Shown here: piece after piece, positions 37,401 to 45,797 of the stretch
How positions within the stretch are numbered: the stretch's first letter is position 1
Layout of the letters: the number at the start of each line of letters is the position of its first letter
Assembly (NCBI RefSeq): GCF_001902145.1
Contig: NZ_MRST01000018.1
Location: 162,645-226,644, forward strand
Source: Pseudomonas fluorescens
Lineage (GTDB): Bacteria > Pseudomonadota > Gammaproteobacteria > Pseudomonadales > Pseudomonadaceae
Reading direction: 5' to 3'
DNA: 64,000 nt
Translations under genes and position numbers: made by a program
The notes under the pieces: generated by a model
Seen by the model: only the letters and a program-made list of their open reading frames with translations
The model's database searches: none
What the model was told of the DNA's origin: nothing

Positions 37401-37882
37401 GCGGCGTGCAATCGGCCCCCGACCTGCCACCAGCCCGAATCGTCGTTCAGGGTGAAGGTCTTTCGCGTTCCCACGCGACCGTTGAAGACCCACCCGGTGA
37501 TCGAATCCGGCTTTACCACCACGGTATCCAGGGCTATGCCCTTGTTCATAAGCCACGCCTTGACTTCATCGGTATTGAACGCGCTGCGCAAAGCGGCAAA
37601 GCCTGCGTAGAAAGTGCTGTCGGTGGGGATCTGGACAAGGGAGTCCGACACTTGGCGCGTTGCTGATGTCGCCAGCTCATTACGCAGGCGGTGATCACCC
37701 TCGCTCGACACCAAGGGCGCAGGCTGCAGCGTCCATCGTGGCGGGCTATCAATAGCAGGATTTGAGACTACTTCGCGCTTGCTGCGAACAACGTGTTCGG
37801 GGAGGGAGTTTTCCGCCGGGCTCACCGAATGTAGCGGCGGCGTAAACGCAAGGGTGTGGCGACTAGGGCTGATACTCGACAT
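34451..37882 (-). CDS. Very large modular toxin-like protein (toxin B), paralogue of the protein at 25283
   Basis: A 1143-residue protein without a signal peptide. It has an extra ~200-residue N-terminal region (STFYAGFAALRSAFNTDEVK, GWVFNGRVGTRKTFTLNDDS). Residues ~298-1000 follow toxin A block by block. A hydrophobic segment at about 955-1000 (LLSMIPFVGAVIDLAKGN, LIIDTAGAFVGGAFG) aligns with its counterpart in toxin A. After that only ~140 residues remain, with a His-rich patch (HNGHNHSVPVH) and no recognised effector domain, so the C-terminus may be short or exchanged. ATG at 37882 is preceded by AGAGGA, better than the upstream in-frame start at 37906. No secretion genes are adjacent. Confidence 0.8.
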   Translation of the reverse strand: MSSISPSRHTLAFTPPLHSVSPAENSLPEHVVRSKREVVSNPAIDSPPRWTLQPAPLVSSEGDHRLRNELATSATRQVSDSLVQIPTDSTFYAGFAALRSAFNTDEVKAWLMNKGIALDTVVVKPDSITGWVFNGRVGTRKTFTLNDDSGWWQVGGRLHAAAAALDSAGNGLVYVSEQSDRFSRNAVLQWHEITPPKSDDELALVRGHLLAEEWSGWSTETKNRLQGSSLAARKIIDRLDERQYLAGCLTDLVRNRPDDEEVSLANAQTPISATSVLATNGADKAALRDVLISHGLPVPKTAKEVRNVIRWLQAAVAPAPALGNYAQLLARPWVPGMLSENDKRLVAQFMSDDAISRSEPSVLRALDFRGVLDENTPQEVRANADKILERILNHPSALDWGKAAARSLYFQGASGTYDLSTLEAKQWELTAALLQIDPEMPRRPGNVAGYDIYQPANSGRTMASVRAEIETQLAQKALLDPKTVPLAAHLLLANSAPEFLVRDIPSTLRIGSVEWADFRLGVTLAERQGGAGCSRAMSYTEIMGLSRLSATTPDEAAVMDNYGIDVLLDWGLMRGLFAKPVDGRYTQQHHLQAITAFNEECEQLVYALEQFNLPLPIREDSAIRNLQTVFPGLSVEQLKAMRVYIADPDERRNMKISEPRTRALIEAYMTGDLTKDRWMLLAPGEQPPQPARRTSPFVTPRLSESDQAAVDANVQALNARIAHLPDVQAQLPGEVDAYLDKLKQGLSITTRRMIAQLPLADRQALEWGEVELFALREATDSVTTIEVTPEQVEERRGRKGTLIRCNYNGVISYFEVFPDKMLIVKREDLPRNLAQGGTFETVPKTYGPWAVTNVPVQHGAVEPFDFTAYSSNALPRSGVTSPGVIIEKLGETLHATPVPAQGEASTQVPNSFSSPRTQSIVDRIMQGNFIHHRANVLKVAQGMLPLEQQREILRRNDSILLSMIPFVGAVIDLAKGNIVEGMRGLIIDTAGAFVGGAFGTLKPLVKSTKAVAPFGVKAFRVLEKGITVVSGFLNPLDGTADLMVAGGKGLVALPKALGRAPNPSTLFKLGVVEEKLRTYLSVSNQLKAPHNVQEQAVKPVIHNGHNHSVPVHAVRTDGRWYATHQKTGLPTGTPLDGFEALPA

Positions 37883-38002
37883 GTCTGTTTCCTCTGAACC
37901 AATCAAGGGCAGAGTTCTCGTCCCTAAGAACCGTCGAGAAGCAACGTAGCAGCCAGCGCAAGCTATGCGAGTAGGTAAACTCCTAAGGCGTTGAAAACAG
38001 TT

Positions 38003-39346
38003 CTACAGAATACGGTACAGCAACCGCTCGATGCGCACTCGACTGACCCGGCGCAGGAACTTGCCCACCGCCGGTGGGTAATCCACCAGCGTCTGCAGCT
38101 GTTGGTAGCCCTCGATACGGGTCGTGTGTTGGAAGATCTGGGCCAACTCGGTACGCCGCGGCTCCAGCCATTGGCCTTGAGGGTCGTCGATCAACAAGCC
38201 GTTTTCCAGGTCGAGGCGAAACGCCCGAGGGTTGAGGTTGTTGCCGGTGAGCAAGGTGTAGCGCTCATCCACCCACATGCCCTTGAGATGGTAGGTGTTA
38301 TCACCGTCGCGCCATAAGTGCAGGTTCAATTGGCCGCTGTTGATCATCGGCTGATGCCGCTTGGCAAAACGCCGCAGGCTGATCTCGTACAGGTACGGCA
38401 ACGCCTCAATCACCTTGAAAGGTTCGGTGGGCGGAATGTAGAAGTCGTTGGCGGTCTTGTCGCCCACTACGATGTCGATCTTCACACCGCGTGCCAGGGC
38501 GCGATTGATCTCACGGGTGACCGGCAATGGCAGGTTGAAGTACGGCGTGCAGATGGTCAGTTGTTGCTGGGCACTGGCGATCAGTTCGAGGATCACCCGG
38601 CTCAACGGGTTGTTCTTGCCGACGCCCAGCAATGGGCTGACCGACAGGTGGCCGTTGGGTAACTGCCCGGCCGTGGTGTCGTAGGTCGCATGCTTGAGAC
38701 GGCTGCGCAAGTCGCCGATATCGTTGCGCAGGCTGCGAGTGGTGGGCGGGTTCGGCAGGTCGAGGCGATGCACGGCCTTGGACGCCACCAGGCCGTGTTC
38801 CACCAGGTGCTGCATCGAATCGGCCAAGGGTTGGCTATGGATCAGGTGGTAACGGTCGAAGCGGTATTTATCGAACTTGTGCAGGTACACATTGTTCAGG
38901 CTGGCGCCGCTGTACAGCACGCTGTCATCGATCACGAAACCTTTGAGGTGCAACACGCCGAACAACTCGCGGGTTTGCACCGGCACGCCGTACACCGGTA
39001 CTTCGGTGGCGTGGCGCTGGGTCATCGCCTGGTACCAGGCGCTGTTGCCCGGTTGCTTGCCCGCGCCGATCAACCCGCGCTGGGCGCGCAGCCAATCAAC
39101 CATCACCACGATGTCCAGTTCGGGCCGTGCGGCCTTGGCGGCGTGTAGCGCGTCGTAGATTTCCTGCCCCGCCTCATCCTGCTGCAAGTACAAGGCAACG
39201 ATATAGATACGCCGCGTGGCCTGGGCAATTTTCTCCAACAGGCAGCGACGGTAGGCGTCGGCGCTGGGCAGCACCTCAATGGCCTCGTTGGACAACGGGA
39301 AACCGCGCAGCTTGGGCAACAGGGAGCGTTTGAAGAACGACGGCAT
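38003..39346 (-). CDS. pssA: Phosphatidylserine synthase, PLD superfamily (class I)
   Basis: A 447-residue CDP-diacylglycerol--serine O-phosphatidyltransferase. Two phospholipase-D HxK motifs are present: HLKGFVIDD in the first half and HLKGMWVDE in the second. They lie in a chain that clearly follows E. coli PssA (VALYLQQDEAGQEI, VDWLRAQRGLIGAG, VLYSGASLNNVYLHKFDKYR). It makes phosphatidylserine, the precursor of phosphatidylethanolamine, at the inner membrane. ATG at 39346 matches the family start; the longer frame to 39484 runs into the divergent TetR promoter. Confidence 0.94.
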   Translation of the reverse strand: MPSFFKRSLLPKLRGFPLSNEAIEVLPSADAYRRCLLEKIAQATRRIYIVALYLQQDEAGQEIYDALHAAKAARPELDIVVMVDWLRAQRGLIGAGKQPGNSAWYQAMTQRHATEVPVYGVPVQTRELFGVLHLKGFVIDDSVLYSGASLNNVYLHKFDKYRFDRYHLIHSQPLADSMQHLVEHGLVASKAVHRLDLPNPPTTRSLRNDIGDLRSRLKHATYDTTAGQLPNGHLSVSPLLGVGKNNPLSRVILELIASAQQQLTICTPYFNLPLPVTREINRALARGVKIDIVVGDKTANDFYIPPTEPFKVIEALPYLYEISLRRFAKRHQPMINSGQLNLHLWRDGDNTYHLKGMWVDERYTLLTGNNLNPRAFRLDLENGLLIDDPQGQWLEPRRTELAQIFQHTTRIEGYQQLQTLVDYPPAVGKFLRRVSRVRIERLLYRIL

Positions 39347-39434
39347 AGGGCTCGCAATGGGTCGAATCCGAAGAGGCCCAAAGCTTACACCATGAGGCTG
39401 TCCAGGTCTCGCAGTGGACAATCCAAAAAAACGG

Positions 39435-39463
39435 TTGACCATGAAGAACGATCGTTCTACTGT
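39435..39463 (+). promoter_or_regulatory. Sigma70-type promoter with TetR operator in the spacer
   Basis: TTGACC (39435-39440) and TACTGT (39458-39463) are separated by exactly 17 bp. The spacer and first -10 base hold a perfect 14-bp palindrome AGAACGATCGTTCT (39445-39458). The TetR ATG at 39471 lies 7 nt after the -10 box, where transcription would start. Autorepression and a leaderless mRNA are inferred. Confidence 0.6.
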
Positions 39464-39470
39464 CCGCAAC

Positions 39471-40034
39471 ATGAACGATATCACTCAGAGTGAAACCCGC
39501 GACATCATCCTCGACGTCACCGAGAAGTTGATCTATCGCCATGGCATTGCTGCCACCGGCATGGACTTATTGGTGAAAACAGCCGGTGTGTCGAGAAAAA
39601 GTATCTACCGTTACTTCGCCAACAAAGATGAGTTGGTGGTGGCCGCCCTGCAACGCCGTGACGAGCGCTGGATGCAGTGGCTGCGCAGCGAAGTGGAACG
39701 CCGCGACAACAGCGGCGAGCGCCTGCTGGAGCTGTTCAGCGCGCTCAAGCGCTGGTTCGGCTCGGCGGACTTTCGCGGCTGCGCCTTTATCAACACCAGC
39801 GGTGAAACCGGCGACGCCCAGGACCCGGTGCGCCTGTTGGCCAAGGCCCATAAAGGCAAACTGTTCGAGTACGCACTTGAACTTTGCCAAGCACATGGCA
39901 CCCCCGCCCCGGAACAGCAGGCCGCGCAACTGCTGATCCTGATCGACGGCGCCATTACCGTTGCCCTGGTCATGGGTGATTCAACAGCTGCCGATAATGC
40001 GCAATGCATGGCGCGGACCTTACTGCAACTTTGA
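39471..40034 (+). CDS. TetR-family transcriptional regulator
   Basis: A 187-residue TetR repressor with helix-turn-helix at residues ~8-50 ([20 protein letters not shown], then [12 protein letters not shown]) and a ligand-binding C-terminal domain. Starts at 39414 and 39441 are also in frame but would translate through the promoter and operator. The ATG at 39471 fits the family length and has no ribosome-binding site, matching a leaderless mRNA. It probably controls itself and the DUF1348-type gene that starts 53 bp after its stop. Confidence 0.9.
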   Translation: MNDITQSETRDIILDVTEKLIYRHGIAATGMDLLVKTAGVSRKSIYRYFANKDELVVAALQRRDERWMQWLRSEVERRDNSGERLLELFSALKRWFGSADFRGCAFINTSGETGDAQDPVRLLAKAHKGKLFEYALELCQAHGTPAPEQQAAQLLILIDGAITVALVMGDSTAADNAQCMARTLLQL

Positions 40035-40087
40035 ACCTACCACCCCGGCAACTTCGACCCAACCTTAATTGCTTTGAGGAGCCATCC

Positions 40088-40567
40088 ATGTCAGCCCAAG
40101 CAGAAGCCCGCCCGCCCCTGCCACCGTTTACCCGCACGTCTGCCATCGAAAAAGTCCGCCTGGCCGAAGACGGCTGGAACTCCCGCGACCCACAACGCGT
40201 GTCTCTGGCCTACACCCTGGATACGAACTGGCGTAACCGCGCCGAATTTGCCCATAACCGCGAAGAAGCCAAGCAGTTCCTGAGCCGCAAATGGGCCAAG
40301 GAGCTGGATTATCGACTGATCAAGGAATTGTGGGCCTTTACTGATAACCGCATCGCCGTGCGCTACGCCTATGAATGGCACGATGATTCGGGTAACTGGT
40401 TTCGCTCGTACGGCAATGAGAACTGGGAGTTCGATGAGAACGGCTTGATGGCCAACCGCTTTGCCTGCATCAACGATATGCCAATCAAGGAAAGTGAACG
40501 CAAGTTCCATTGGCCGCTGGGGCGGCGCCCGGATGAGCATCCGGGACTGTCTGAGCTGGGGCTATAA
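40088..40567 (+). CDS. DUF1348 / nuclear-transport-factor-2-like protein
   Basis: A 159-residue protein with the DUF1348 pattern of the SnoaL/NTF2-like fold: [20 protein letters not shown] near the start, then [20 protein letters not shown] and [17 protein letters not shown] lies 6 nt before the ATG. The function of this family is not established; NTF2-like folds bind small hydrophobic ligands. It follows the TetR gene closely and is likely in its regulon. Confidence 0.85.
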   Translation: MSAQAEARPPLPPFTRTSAIEKVRLAEDGWNSRDPQRVSLAYTLDTNWRNRAEFAHNREEAKQFLSRKWAKELDYRLIKELWAFTDNRIAVRYAYEWHDDSGNWFRSYGNENWEFDENGLMANRFACINDMPIKESERKFHWPLGRRPDEHPGLSELGL

Positions 40568-40590
40568 CCCCGATTCTGCAGGTACAGTGA

Positions 40591-40694
40591 GATCCAATGT
40601 GGGAGCTGGCTTGCCTGCGAAAGCGGAGTGTCAGTCGCTGAATCTTTAACTGAACCACCGCCATCGCAGGCAAGCCAGCTCCCACATTTGGATC
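40591..40694. repeat. REP doublet (BIME-like), GGGAGCTGGCTTGCCTGCGA type
   Basis: Two ~30-bp arms in inverted orientation (40591-40620 and 40664-40694) differ only by a single extra T and are separated by 43 bp. Each arm has the core GTGGGAGCTGGCTTGCCTGC. It lies between convergent genes ending at 40567 and 40744 and belongs to a different REP class from the four copies at 49-60 kb. Confidence 0.85.
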
Positions 40695-40743
40695 GCGGCG
40701 CATCAATTAGATCTGCGTCTGCTGTCATCCCCCTCCCACACGT

Positions 40744-41901
40744 TTAGTCCTGATTCAGCCCAACCCGGTACAACACGCCGTCATCCTCATCGGTCAGCAC
40801 ATAGAGAAAGCCATCCGGCCCCTGCCGCACATCGCGAATCCGTGCTTTCAATTCGCCCAACAAGCGTTCCTCGTGGATCACCTTATCCCCCTCGAACTGA
40901 AGCCGAATCAGCTCCTGACTCACCAGCGCACCGACAAACAGGTTGTGCTGCCATGGCTTGAACCGGTCGCCGTCATAGAACGCCATGCCACTGACGCCCG
41001 GCGACTTCTCCCACACATGATGGGGCGCCACTGTGCCCTCTGCCGTTTTGCCCTTGGCTTCGGGAATCGGCAGCAGGGAATAGTTGATGCCATGGGTTGC
41101 CAACGGCCAGCCGTAATTCTTGCCGCGCTCGATGATATTGACTTCGTCACCGCCACGGGGCCCGTGTTCATGTTCCCAGATCGTGCCGCTCCAGGGGTTC
41201 AGGGCCAGCCCTTGGGGGTTACGGTGCCCGTAGGACCAGATTTCCGGGCGCACGCCGGGTTGACCGACAAAAGGGTTGTCGTCCGGCACGCGACCATCCG
41301 GGTAGATGCGCACCACTTTACCTTGCAGCTTGTCCAGGTCCTGGGCCGTGGGGCGGTCGTTGTTCTCCCCCAGGGTCACGAACAGGTAGCCATCACGGTC
41401 GAAGGCCAGGCGCGAGCCGAAGTGGTTGCCGGTAGACAGCTTGGGTTCCTGGCGCAGTATCACCTTGAAGTCCTCCAAGCCGCTCAAGTCGGCCGTCAAA
41501 CGCCCACGCCCTACGGCTGTGCCGGCCTTGCCACCCTCGCCACCGCCTTCGGCGTACGACAGGTACACCAGGCGGTCCTGCTTGAAGTCTGGCGACAGCA
41601 CCACATCCAGCAACCCACCCTGCCCTTTGGCCCATACCTGCGGCACGCCCTTCAAGGGCGCAGACAGCTTGCCGTCCGGGCTGACAAACCGCAGGTTTCC
41701 AGGCAGTTCGGTCACCAGGAAACCTTGCTGGTCCGGCAAAAACGCCAGCGCCCACGGATGGTCCAGGCCCCTGGCAACCGGCGTGGCGGTGATGCTGCCT
41801 TGCTCGCTGGGGAACTGTTGGCTATCGGCGGCATACACCGCGCTCAACGGCAGTAACGCGCTGGCGCACAGGACGGCTAACAGGGTTTTACGTACAAACA
41901 T
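40744..41901 (-). CDS. PQQ-dependent soluble aldose sugar dehydrogenase family
   Basis: A 385-residue secreted beta-propeller protein with a signal peptide (KTLLAVLCASALLPLSAVYA). The family landmarks are GLDHPWALAFLPD, the active-site region GNHFGSRLAFDRDGYLFVTL, YGHRNPQGLALNPWSG and EHGPRGGDEVN. The family (YliI/Asd) oxidises aldoses with PQQ and calcium in the periplasm. The preceding small gene (41914) is 12 bp upstream on the same strand and probably in the same operon. Confidence 0.9.
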   Translation of the reverse strand: MFVRKTLLAVLCASALLPLSAVYAADSQQFPSEQGSITATPVARGLDHPWALAFLPDQQGFLVTELPGNLRFVSPDGKLSAPLKGVPQVWAKGQGGLLDVVLSPDFKQDRLVYLSYAEGGGEGGKAGTAVGRGRLTADLSGLEDFKVILRQEPKLSTGNHFGSRLAFDRDGYLFVTLGENNDRPTAQDLDKLQGKVVRIYPDGRVPDDNPFVGQPGVRPEIWSYGHRNPQGLALNPWSGTIWEHEHGPRGGDEVNIIERGKNYGWPLATHGINYSLLPIPEAKGKTAEGTVAPHHVWEKSPGVSGMAFYDGDRFKPWQHNLFVGALVSQELIRLQFEGDKVIHEERLLGELKARIRDVRQGPDGFLYVLTDEDDGVLYRVGLNQD

Positions 41902-41913
41902 AAGGCGAAATCC

Positions 41914-42222
41914 TTAGCGGCGATTGCCGTTGGCATCATAGGTGGGCGCTTTGGGTGCGGTGGCCGGTCGGCTGGGGGCCGCCTCCTGCTTGGGGTAGCG
42001 GTTGCCGATGCCGCCGTTTTCCAGCGTCGGCCGCGGGTTTGCCGGGACAGGCTGGATACTGCGAACTGCCGGTGCATTGGGCTGGGTACCCTGCATGCTA
42101 TTGGGGTTGGCCCGGTGAATAGGGCCGTGGTCGCTACGCCCTGGCAAGTTTTGCGCCTGGGCCAATGGCGCAAGGGCCAGGCCCAGCGCCAGTGCTGCAA
42201 GATGACGTACACAACGGTTCAT
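41914..42222 (-). CDS. Small secreted proline/asparagine-rich hypothetical protein
   Basis: A 102-residue protein with a good signal peptide (CVRHLAALALGLALAPLAQA) followed by ~78 residues of low-complexity, proline- and asparagine-rich sequence ending TYDANGNRR. I do not recognise a domain. ATG at 42222 has AGAGAGG 7 nt upstream and is preferred over TTG at 42228. It lies directly upstream of the sugar dehydrogenase, suggesting a shared mRNA and periplasmic location. Confidence 0.7.
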   Translation of the reverse strand: MNRCVRHLAALALGLALAPLAQAQNLPGRSDHGPIHRANPNSMQGTQPNAPAVRSIQPVPANPRPTLENGGIGNRYPKQEAAPSRPATAPKAPTYDANGNRR

Positions 42223-42407
42223 GGCCAAACCTCTCTATGCCAAGTACTACGTGCTTTCGATAACACGCTACGCCGTGGGTTCGCGTTGTGACACTAAATA
42301 GTTTCTCATCAGGTGTAACACGATCTGTCCGAGCATCTATCCGCCGAAACTTTTGCCCTGCGCTGCGAGTCACCAGCACACAGGCTCATTGTTAAGGAAT
42401 CACACCT

Positions 42408-43247
42408 ATGCCTCGGGCAATCTGGAAAGGCGCCATCAGTTTCGGCTTGGTTCACATCCCGGTATCGCTGGTCTCGGCGACCTCTTCACAAGGCGTCGAC
42501 TTTGACTGGCTGGACAAGCGCAGCATGGACCCGGTGGGCTACAAGCGCATCAACAAAACCACCGGCAAGGAGGTCACCAAGGACAATATCGTCAAGGGCG
42601 TGGCCTTTGAAAAAGGCCGCTACGTGGTGCTCAGCGAAGACGAAATTCGCTCGGCCCACCCCAAGTCCACCCAGACCATCGAAATCATCGCCTTCGTCGC
42701 CAGCGACCAGATACCCCTGCAAAACATCGACACCCCCTACTTCCTCGCCCCGGATAAACGCGGCGGCAAGGTCTATGCACTGCTGCGCGAAGCGCTGAAA
42801 AAAACCGGCAAGGTCGCCCTGGCCAATGTGGTGCTGCACACCAAGCAACACCTGGCCGCGTTGATGCCGCTGGAGTCGGCCCTGGTGCTGGTCATGCTGC
42901 GCTGGCCCGCCGAAGTGCGCAGCCTGGATGAGTTGGAACTGGGCAGCGATGTGACAAAGCCGACCCTGGCCAAAGGTGAATTGGACATGGCCAAGCGCCT
43001 GGTGGAAGACATGAGCGCCGATTGGCAGCCCGATGAATACCGTGACAGCTTCCAGGACAAGATCAGGGCGCTGGTGGCGAAGAAAGCCAAGGCCGGCAAG
43101 ATCGAAGATGTGGAAACGGTCGAAGGCGGCGAAGAGCGAAAATCCGCGGATGTCATCGACCTGACCGAACTGCTCAAACGCAGCCTGGCGGGTAAACCTG
43201 CGGCGAAAAAGAGCGCCGCGAAAAAGTCCAATAACAAGGCCTCTTGA
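42408..43247 (+). CDS. ku: Ku protein, bacterial non-homologous end joining
   Basis: A 279-residue bacterial Ku: a beta-barrel core (IWKGAISFGLVHIPVSLVSA at the start, ENIDTPYFLAP-like loop) and a Lys-rich C-terminal tail (PAAKKSAAKKSNNKAS) used for DNA and ligase contacts. AAGGA lies just before the ATG. It binds double-strand break ends and recruits LigD, encoded 24 bp downstream on the same strand. Confidence 0.96.
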   Translation: MPRAIWKGAISFGLVHIPVSLVSATSSQGVDFDWLDKRSMDPVGYKRINKTTGKEVTKDNIVKGVAFEKGRYVVLSEDEIRSAHPKSTQTIEIIAFVASDQIPLQNIDTPYFLAPDKRGGKVYALLREALKKTGKVALANVVLHTKQHLAALMPLESALVLVMLRWPAEVRSLDELELGSDVTKPTLAKGELDMAKRLVEDMSADWQPDEYRDSFQDKIRALVAKKAKAGKIEDVETVEGGEERKSADVIDLTELLKRSLAGKPAAKKSAAKKSNNKAS

Positions 43248-43271
43248 GCCTGCCATTGAAGGGAGAACGAC

Positions 43272-45779
43272 ATGGCAAAGCCCCTGAGCGAGTACAACCG
43301 CAAGCGCGATTTCAAGATCACCGCCGAACCCGCCGGCAGTTCCCCCGCCAGCAAACGTAACGCTTCGGCCCTAAGCTTTGTGATTCAAAAGCATGATGCG
43401 CGCAACCTGCACTACGACTTTCGCCTGGAACTCGATGGCGTGCTGCTGAGCTGGGCGGTGCCCAAGGGCCCGAGCCTGGACCCGAGCCAGAAACGCCTGG
43501 CGGTGCATGTTGAAGACCACCCACTGAGCTATGGCAGTTTCGAGGGCAGCATTCCCGCTGGCCAATACGGTGCGGGGGATGTGATCGTGTGGGACCGAGG
43601 CATCTGGCAGCCCCACGATGACCCGCGCAAGGCCTACGCGGCGGGCAAACTGAAATTCACTCTGGTCGGTGAAAAACTCTCCGGAGACTGGGCCTTGGTA
43701 CGTACCCGGCTCAAGGGCAGCGGCGACAAGGAACAATGGCTGTTGATCAAGGAAAACGATCAGCAGGCGCGCCCGGCCTCTGAGTTCGATATTGTCGAGG
43801 CCGAGCCCGCCAGCGTGCTCAGTGATGCGGTCGTGGGCAAGCCAAAAGCCAAGGCCAAGGCCGCGCCAAAAGCCAAAGCGCCCAAGCGCAACGCTACCCT
43901 GCCTGACGAGTTCGTCCCCCAATTGGCAACCTTGGTCGACCGGGCGCCCGAAGGTGATTGGCGCTACGAGATCAAGTTCGACGGCTACCGCATCATGGCG
44001 CGCATTCGCGATGGTGAAGTGCGCCTGTTCACCCGCAACGGCCACGACTGGACCGAACGCCTGCCGCGTCAGTGCAAAGCCTTGCAAGCCCTCAAGCTCA
44101 AGGACAGTTGGCTGGATGGCGAAGTGGTCAGCCTCAATGGCGACGGGCTGCCAGATTTCCAGGCGCTGCAAAACGCATTCGATATCGGCCGCAGCCTGGA
44201 CATCGTCTATTACCTGTTCGACGCACCCTTTTTGAATGGCCGCGACCAACGCGAAGACCCGGTCGAAGAGCGCCGGGCTGCGCTTAAATCCGCACTGTCC
44301 GCCAGCCGAAGCAAACTGCTGCGCTTCTCCGAAGCCTTTGCCGCCAGCCAGCGCGATATTTTCGAAAGCGCCTGTGACCTGGCGCTGGAAGGCGTGATCG
44401 GCAAGCGTGCCGGCAGCCCCTATGTGTCGCGACGCAGTGCCGACTGGATCAAGCTCAAATGCCGCCTGCGCCAAGAGTTCGTGATTGTCGGCTACACCCG
44501 CCCACAAGGTTCGCGCAGCGGCTTTGGGGCGCTGCTGTTGGCGGTCAACGATGACACCGGCCTGGTATATGCCGGGCGCGTGGGCACGGGCTTTGATCAG
44601 GCGGCGCTGAAAACTATCTATGCCAAGCTCACCCCGCTCGAGCGCAAGGACTCGCCACTGCAAAAGCCATTGACCAATGCCCAGGCCCGTGGCGTGCATT
44701 GGGTTGAGCCGAGTCTGGTAGGCGAAGTGCAATTTGCCGAATGGACCCGTGAAGGCGTGGTGCGCCAGGCCGCGTTTGTGAGCCTGCGCACCGACAAGCC
44801 AGCCTCGCAGATCGTTCATGAACAGCCGCGCGCGGCCAAGTCGGTCAAGGCACCCGAGGCATCGAAAGCCGGTAAAGCGCAGGCAACGGTGAAGAACGTG
44901 AAAATCACTCACCCCGATCGCATTATCGACAAGCACAGCGGCACGCAAAAACAGCAACTGGCGCAGTTCTACACCGATATCAGCGAATGGATCCTGCCCT
45001 TTCTGCGCACACGTGCCGTGTCACTGCTGCGGGCGCCAGAAGGGATCGAAGGTGAGCAGTTCTTCCAGAAACACTCAGAGCGCATGGCAATCCCACACAT
45101 CAAGCAACTGGACCAGGCGCTGGACCCAGGCCATGCGCGCCTGATGGAAATAGACAGCGTGGACGCACTGGTCGGTGCCGTGCAAATGGGCACGGTCGAG
45201 TTTCACACCTGGGGCGCTACCGCCGACAAGATTGAAACGCCCGACCTGTTCGTTCTCGATCTCGACCCTGACCCGGCCTTGCCCTGGAAAGCCATGCTGG
45301 AAGCGGCCCAACTGACCCTGTCGGTACTTGATGAGCTGGGCTTGCAAGCTTTCGTCAAAACCAGCGGCGGCAAGGGTCTGCACTTGATCGTGCCATTGGC
45401 CCGGCGCGATAACTGGGACACCGTCAAGGCATTCGCCAAAGCCATTGCCCGATTCATGACCCGCCAACTGCCTGAACGCTTTACCGCCACCAGTGGCCCC
45501 AAGAACCGCGTGGGCAAGATCTTTATCGATTACCTGCGTAACGCCCGCGGCGCCAGTACCGTCGCGGCGTATTCAGTGCGGGCACGCCCGGGCCTGCCAG
45601 TGTCGGTGCCGGTGAGTCGAGAGGAATTGAAAGGGTTGCGCGGCGCCCAACAGTGGACAGTGGCAAACCTGCACCAGCGGTTGCAGGCGTTGAAGGACGA
45701 CCCGTGGGCGGGGTATGCCAATCGGCAGAAGATCAGCAAAAAGATGTGGGACAAGTTGGGCGCGCAACCCCCTGGGTGA
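43272..45779 (+). CDS. ligD: Multifunctional DNA ligase D
   Basis: An 835-residue enzyme with the Pseudomonas domain order. It has an N-terminal 3'-phosphoesterase (about 30-190, HDARNLHYDFRLELDG), an ATP-dependent ligase (about 210-520, with the adenylation Lys235 in EIKFDGYR) and a C-terminal polymerase/primase (about 545-835, with the catalytic Asp pair in LDLDPDPALPW at 663/665). A Lys/Ala/Pro-rich linker (KPKAKAKAAPKAKAPKR) separates the first two. It repairs double-strand breaks together with Ku. Confidence 0.96.
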   Translation: MAKPLSEYNRKRDFKITAEPAGSSPASKRNASALSFVIQKHDARNLHYDFRLELDGVLLSWAVPKGPSLDPSQKRLAVHVEDHPLSYGSFEGSIPAGQYGAGDVIVWDRGIWQPHDDPRKAYAAGKLKFTLVGEKLSGDWALVRTRLKGSGDKEQWLLIKENDQQARPASEFDIVEAEPASVLSDAVVGKPKAKAKAAPKAKAPKRNATLPDEFVPQLATLVDRAPEGDWRYEIKFDGYRIMARIRDGEVRLFTRNGHDWTERLPRQCKALQALKLKDSWLDGEVVSLNGDGLPDFQALQNAFDIGRSLDIVYYLFDAPFLNGRDQREDPVEERRAALKSALSASRSKLLRFSEAFAASQRDIFESACDLALEGVIGKRAGSPYVSRRSADWIKLKCRLRQEFVIVGYTRPQGSRSGFGALLLAVNDDTGLVYAGRVGTGFDQAALKTIYAKLTPLERKDSPLQKPLTNAQARGVHWVEPSLVGEVQFAEWTREGVVRQAAFVSLRTDKPASQIVHEQPRAAKSVKAPEASKAGKAQATVKNVKITHPDRIIDKHSGTQKQQLAQFYTDISEWILPFLRTRAVSLLRAPEGIEGEQFFQKHSERMAIPHIKQLDQALDPGHARLMEIDSVDALVGAVQMGTVEFHTWGATADKIETPDLFVLDLDPDPALPWKAMLEAAQLTLSVLDELGLQAFVKTSGGKGLHLIVPLARRDNWDTVKAFAKAIARFMTRQLPERFTATSGPKNRVGKIFIDYLRNARGASTVAAYSVRARPGLPVSVPVSREELKGLRGAQQWTVANLHQRLQALKDDPWAGYANRQKISKKMWDKLGAQPPG

Positions 45780-45797
45780 TCCGCGCCCTGAGCCAGG

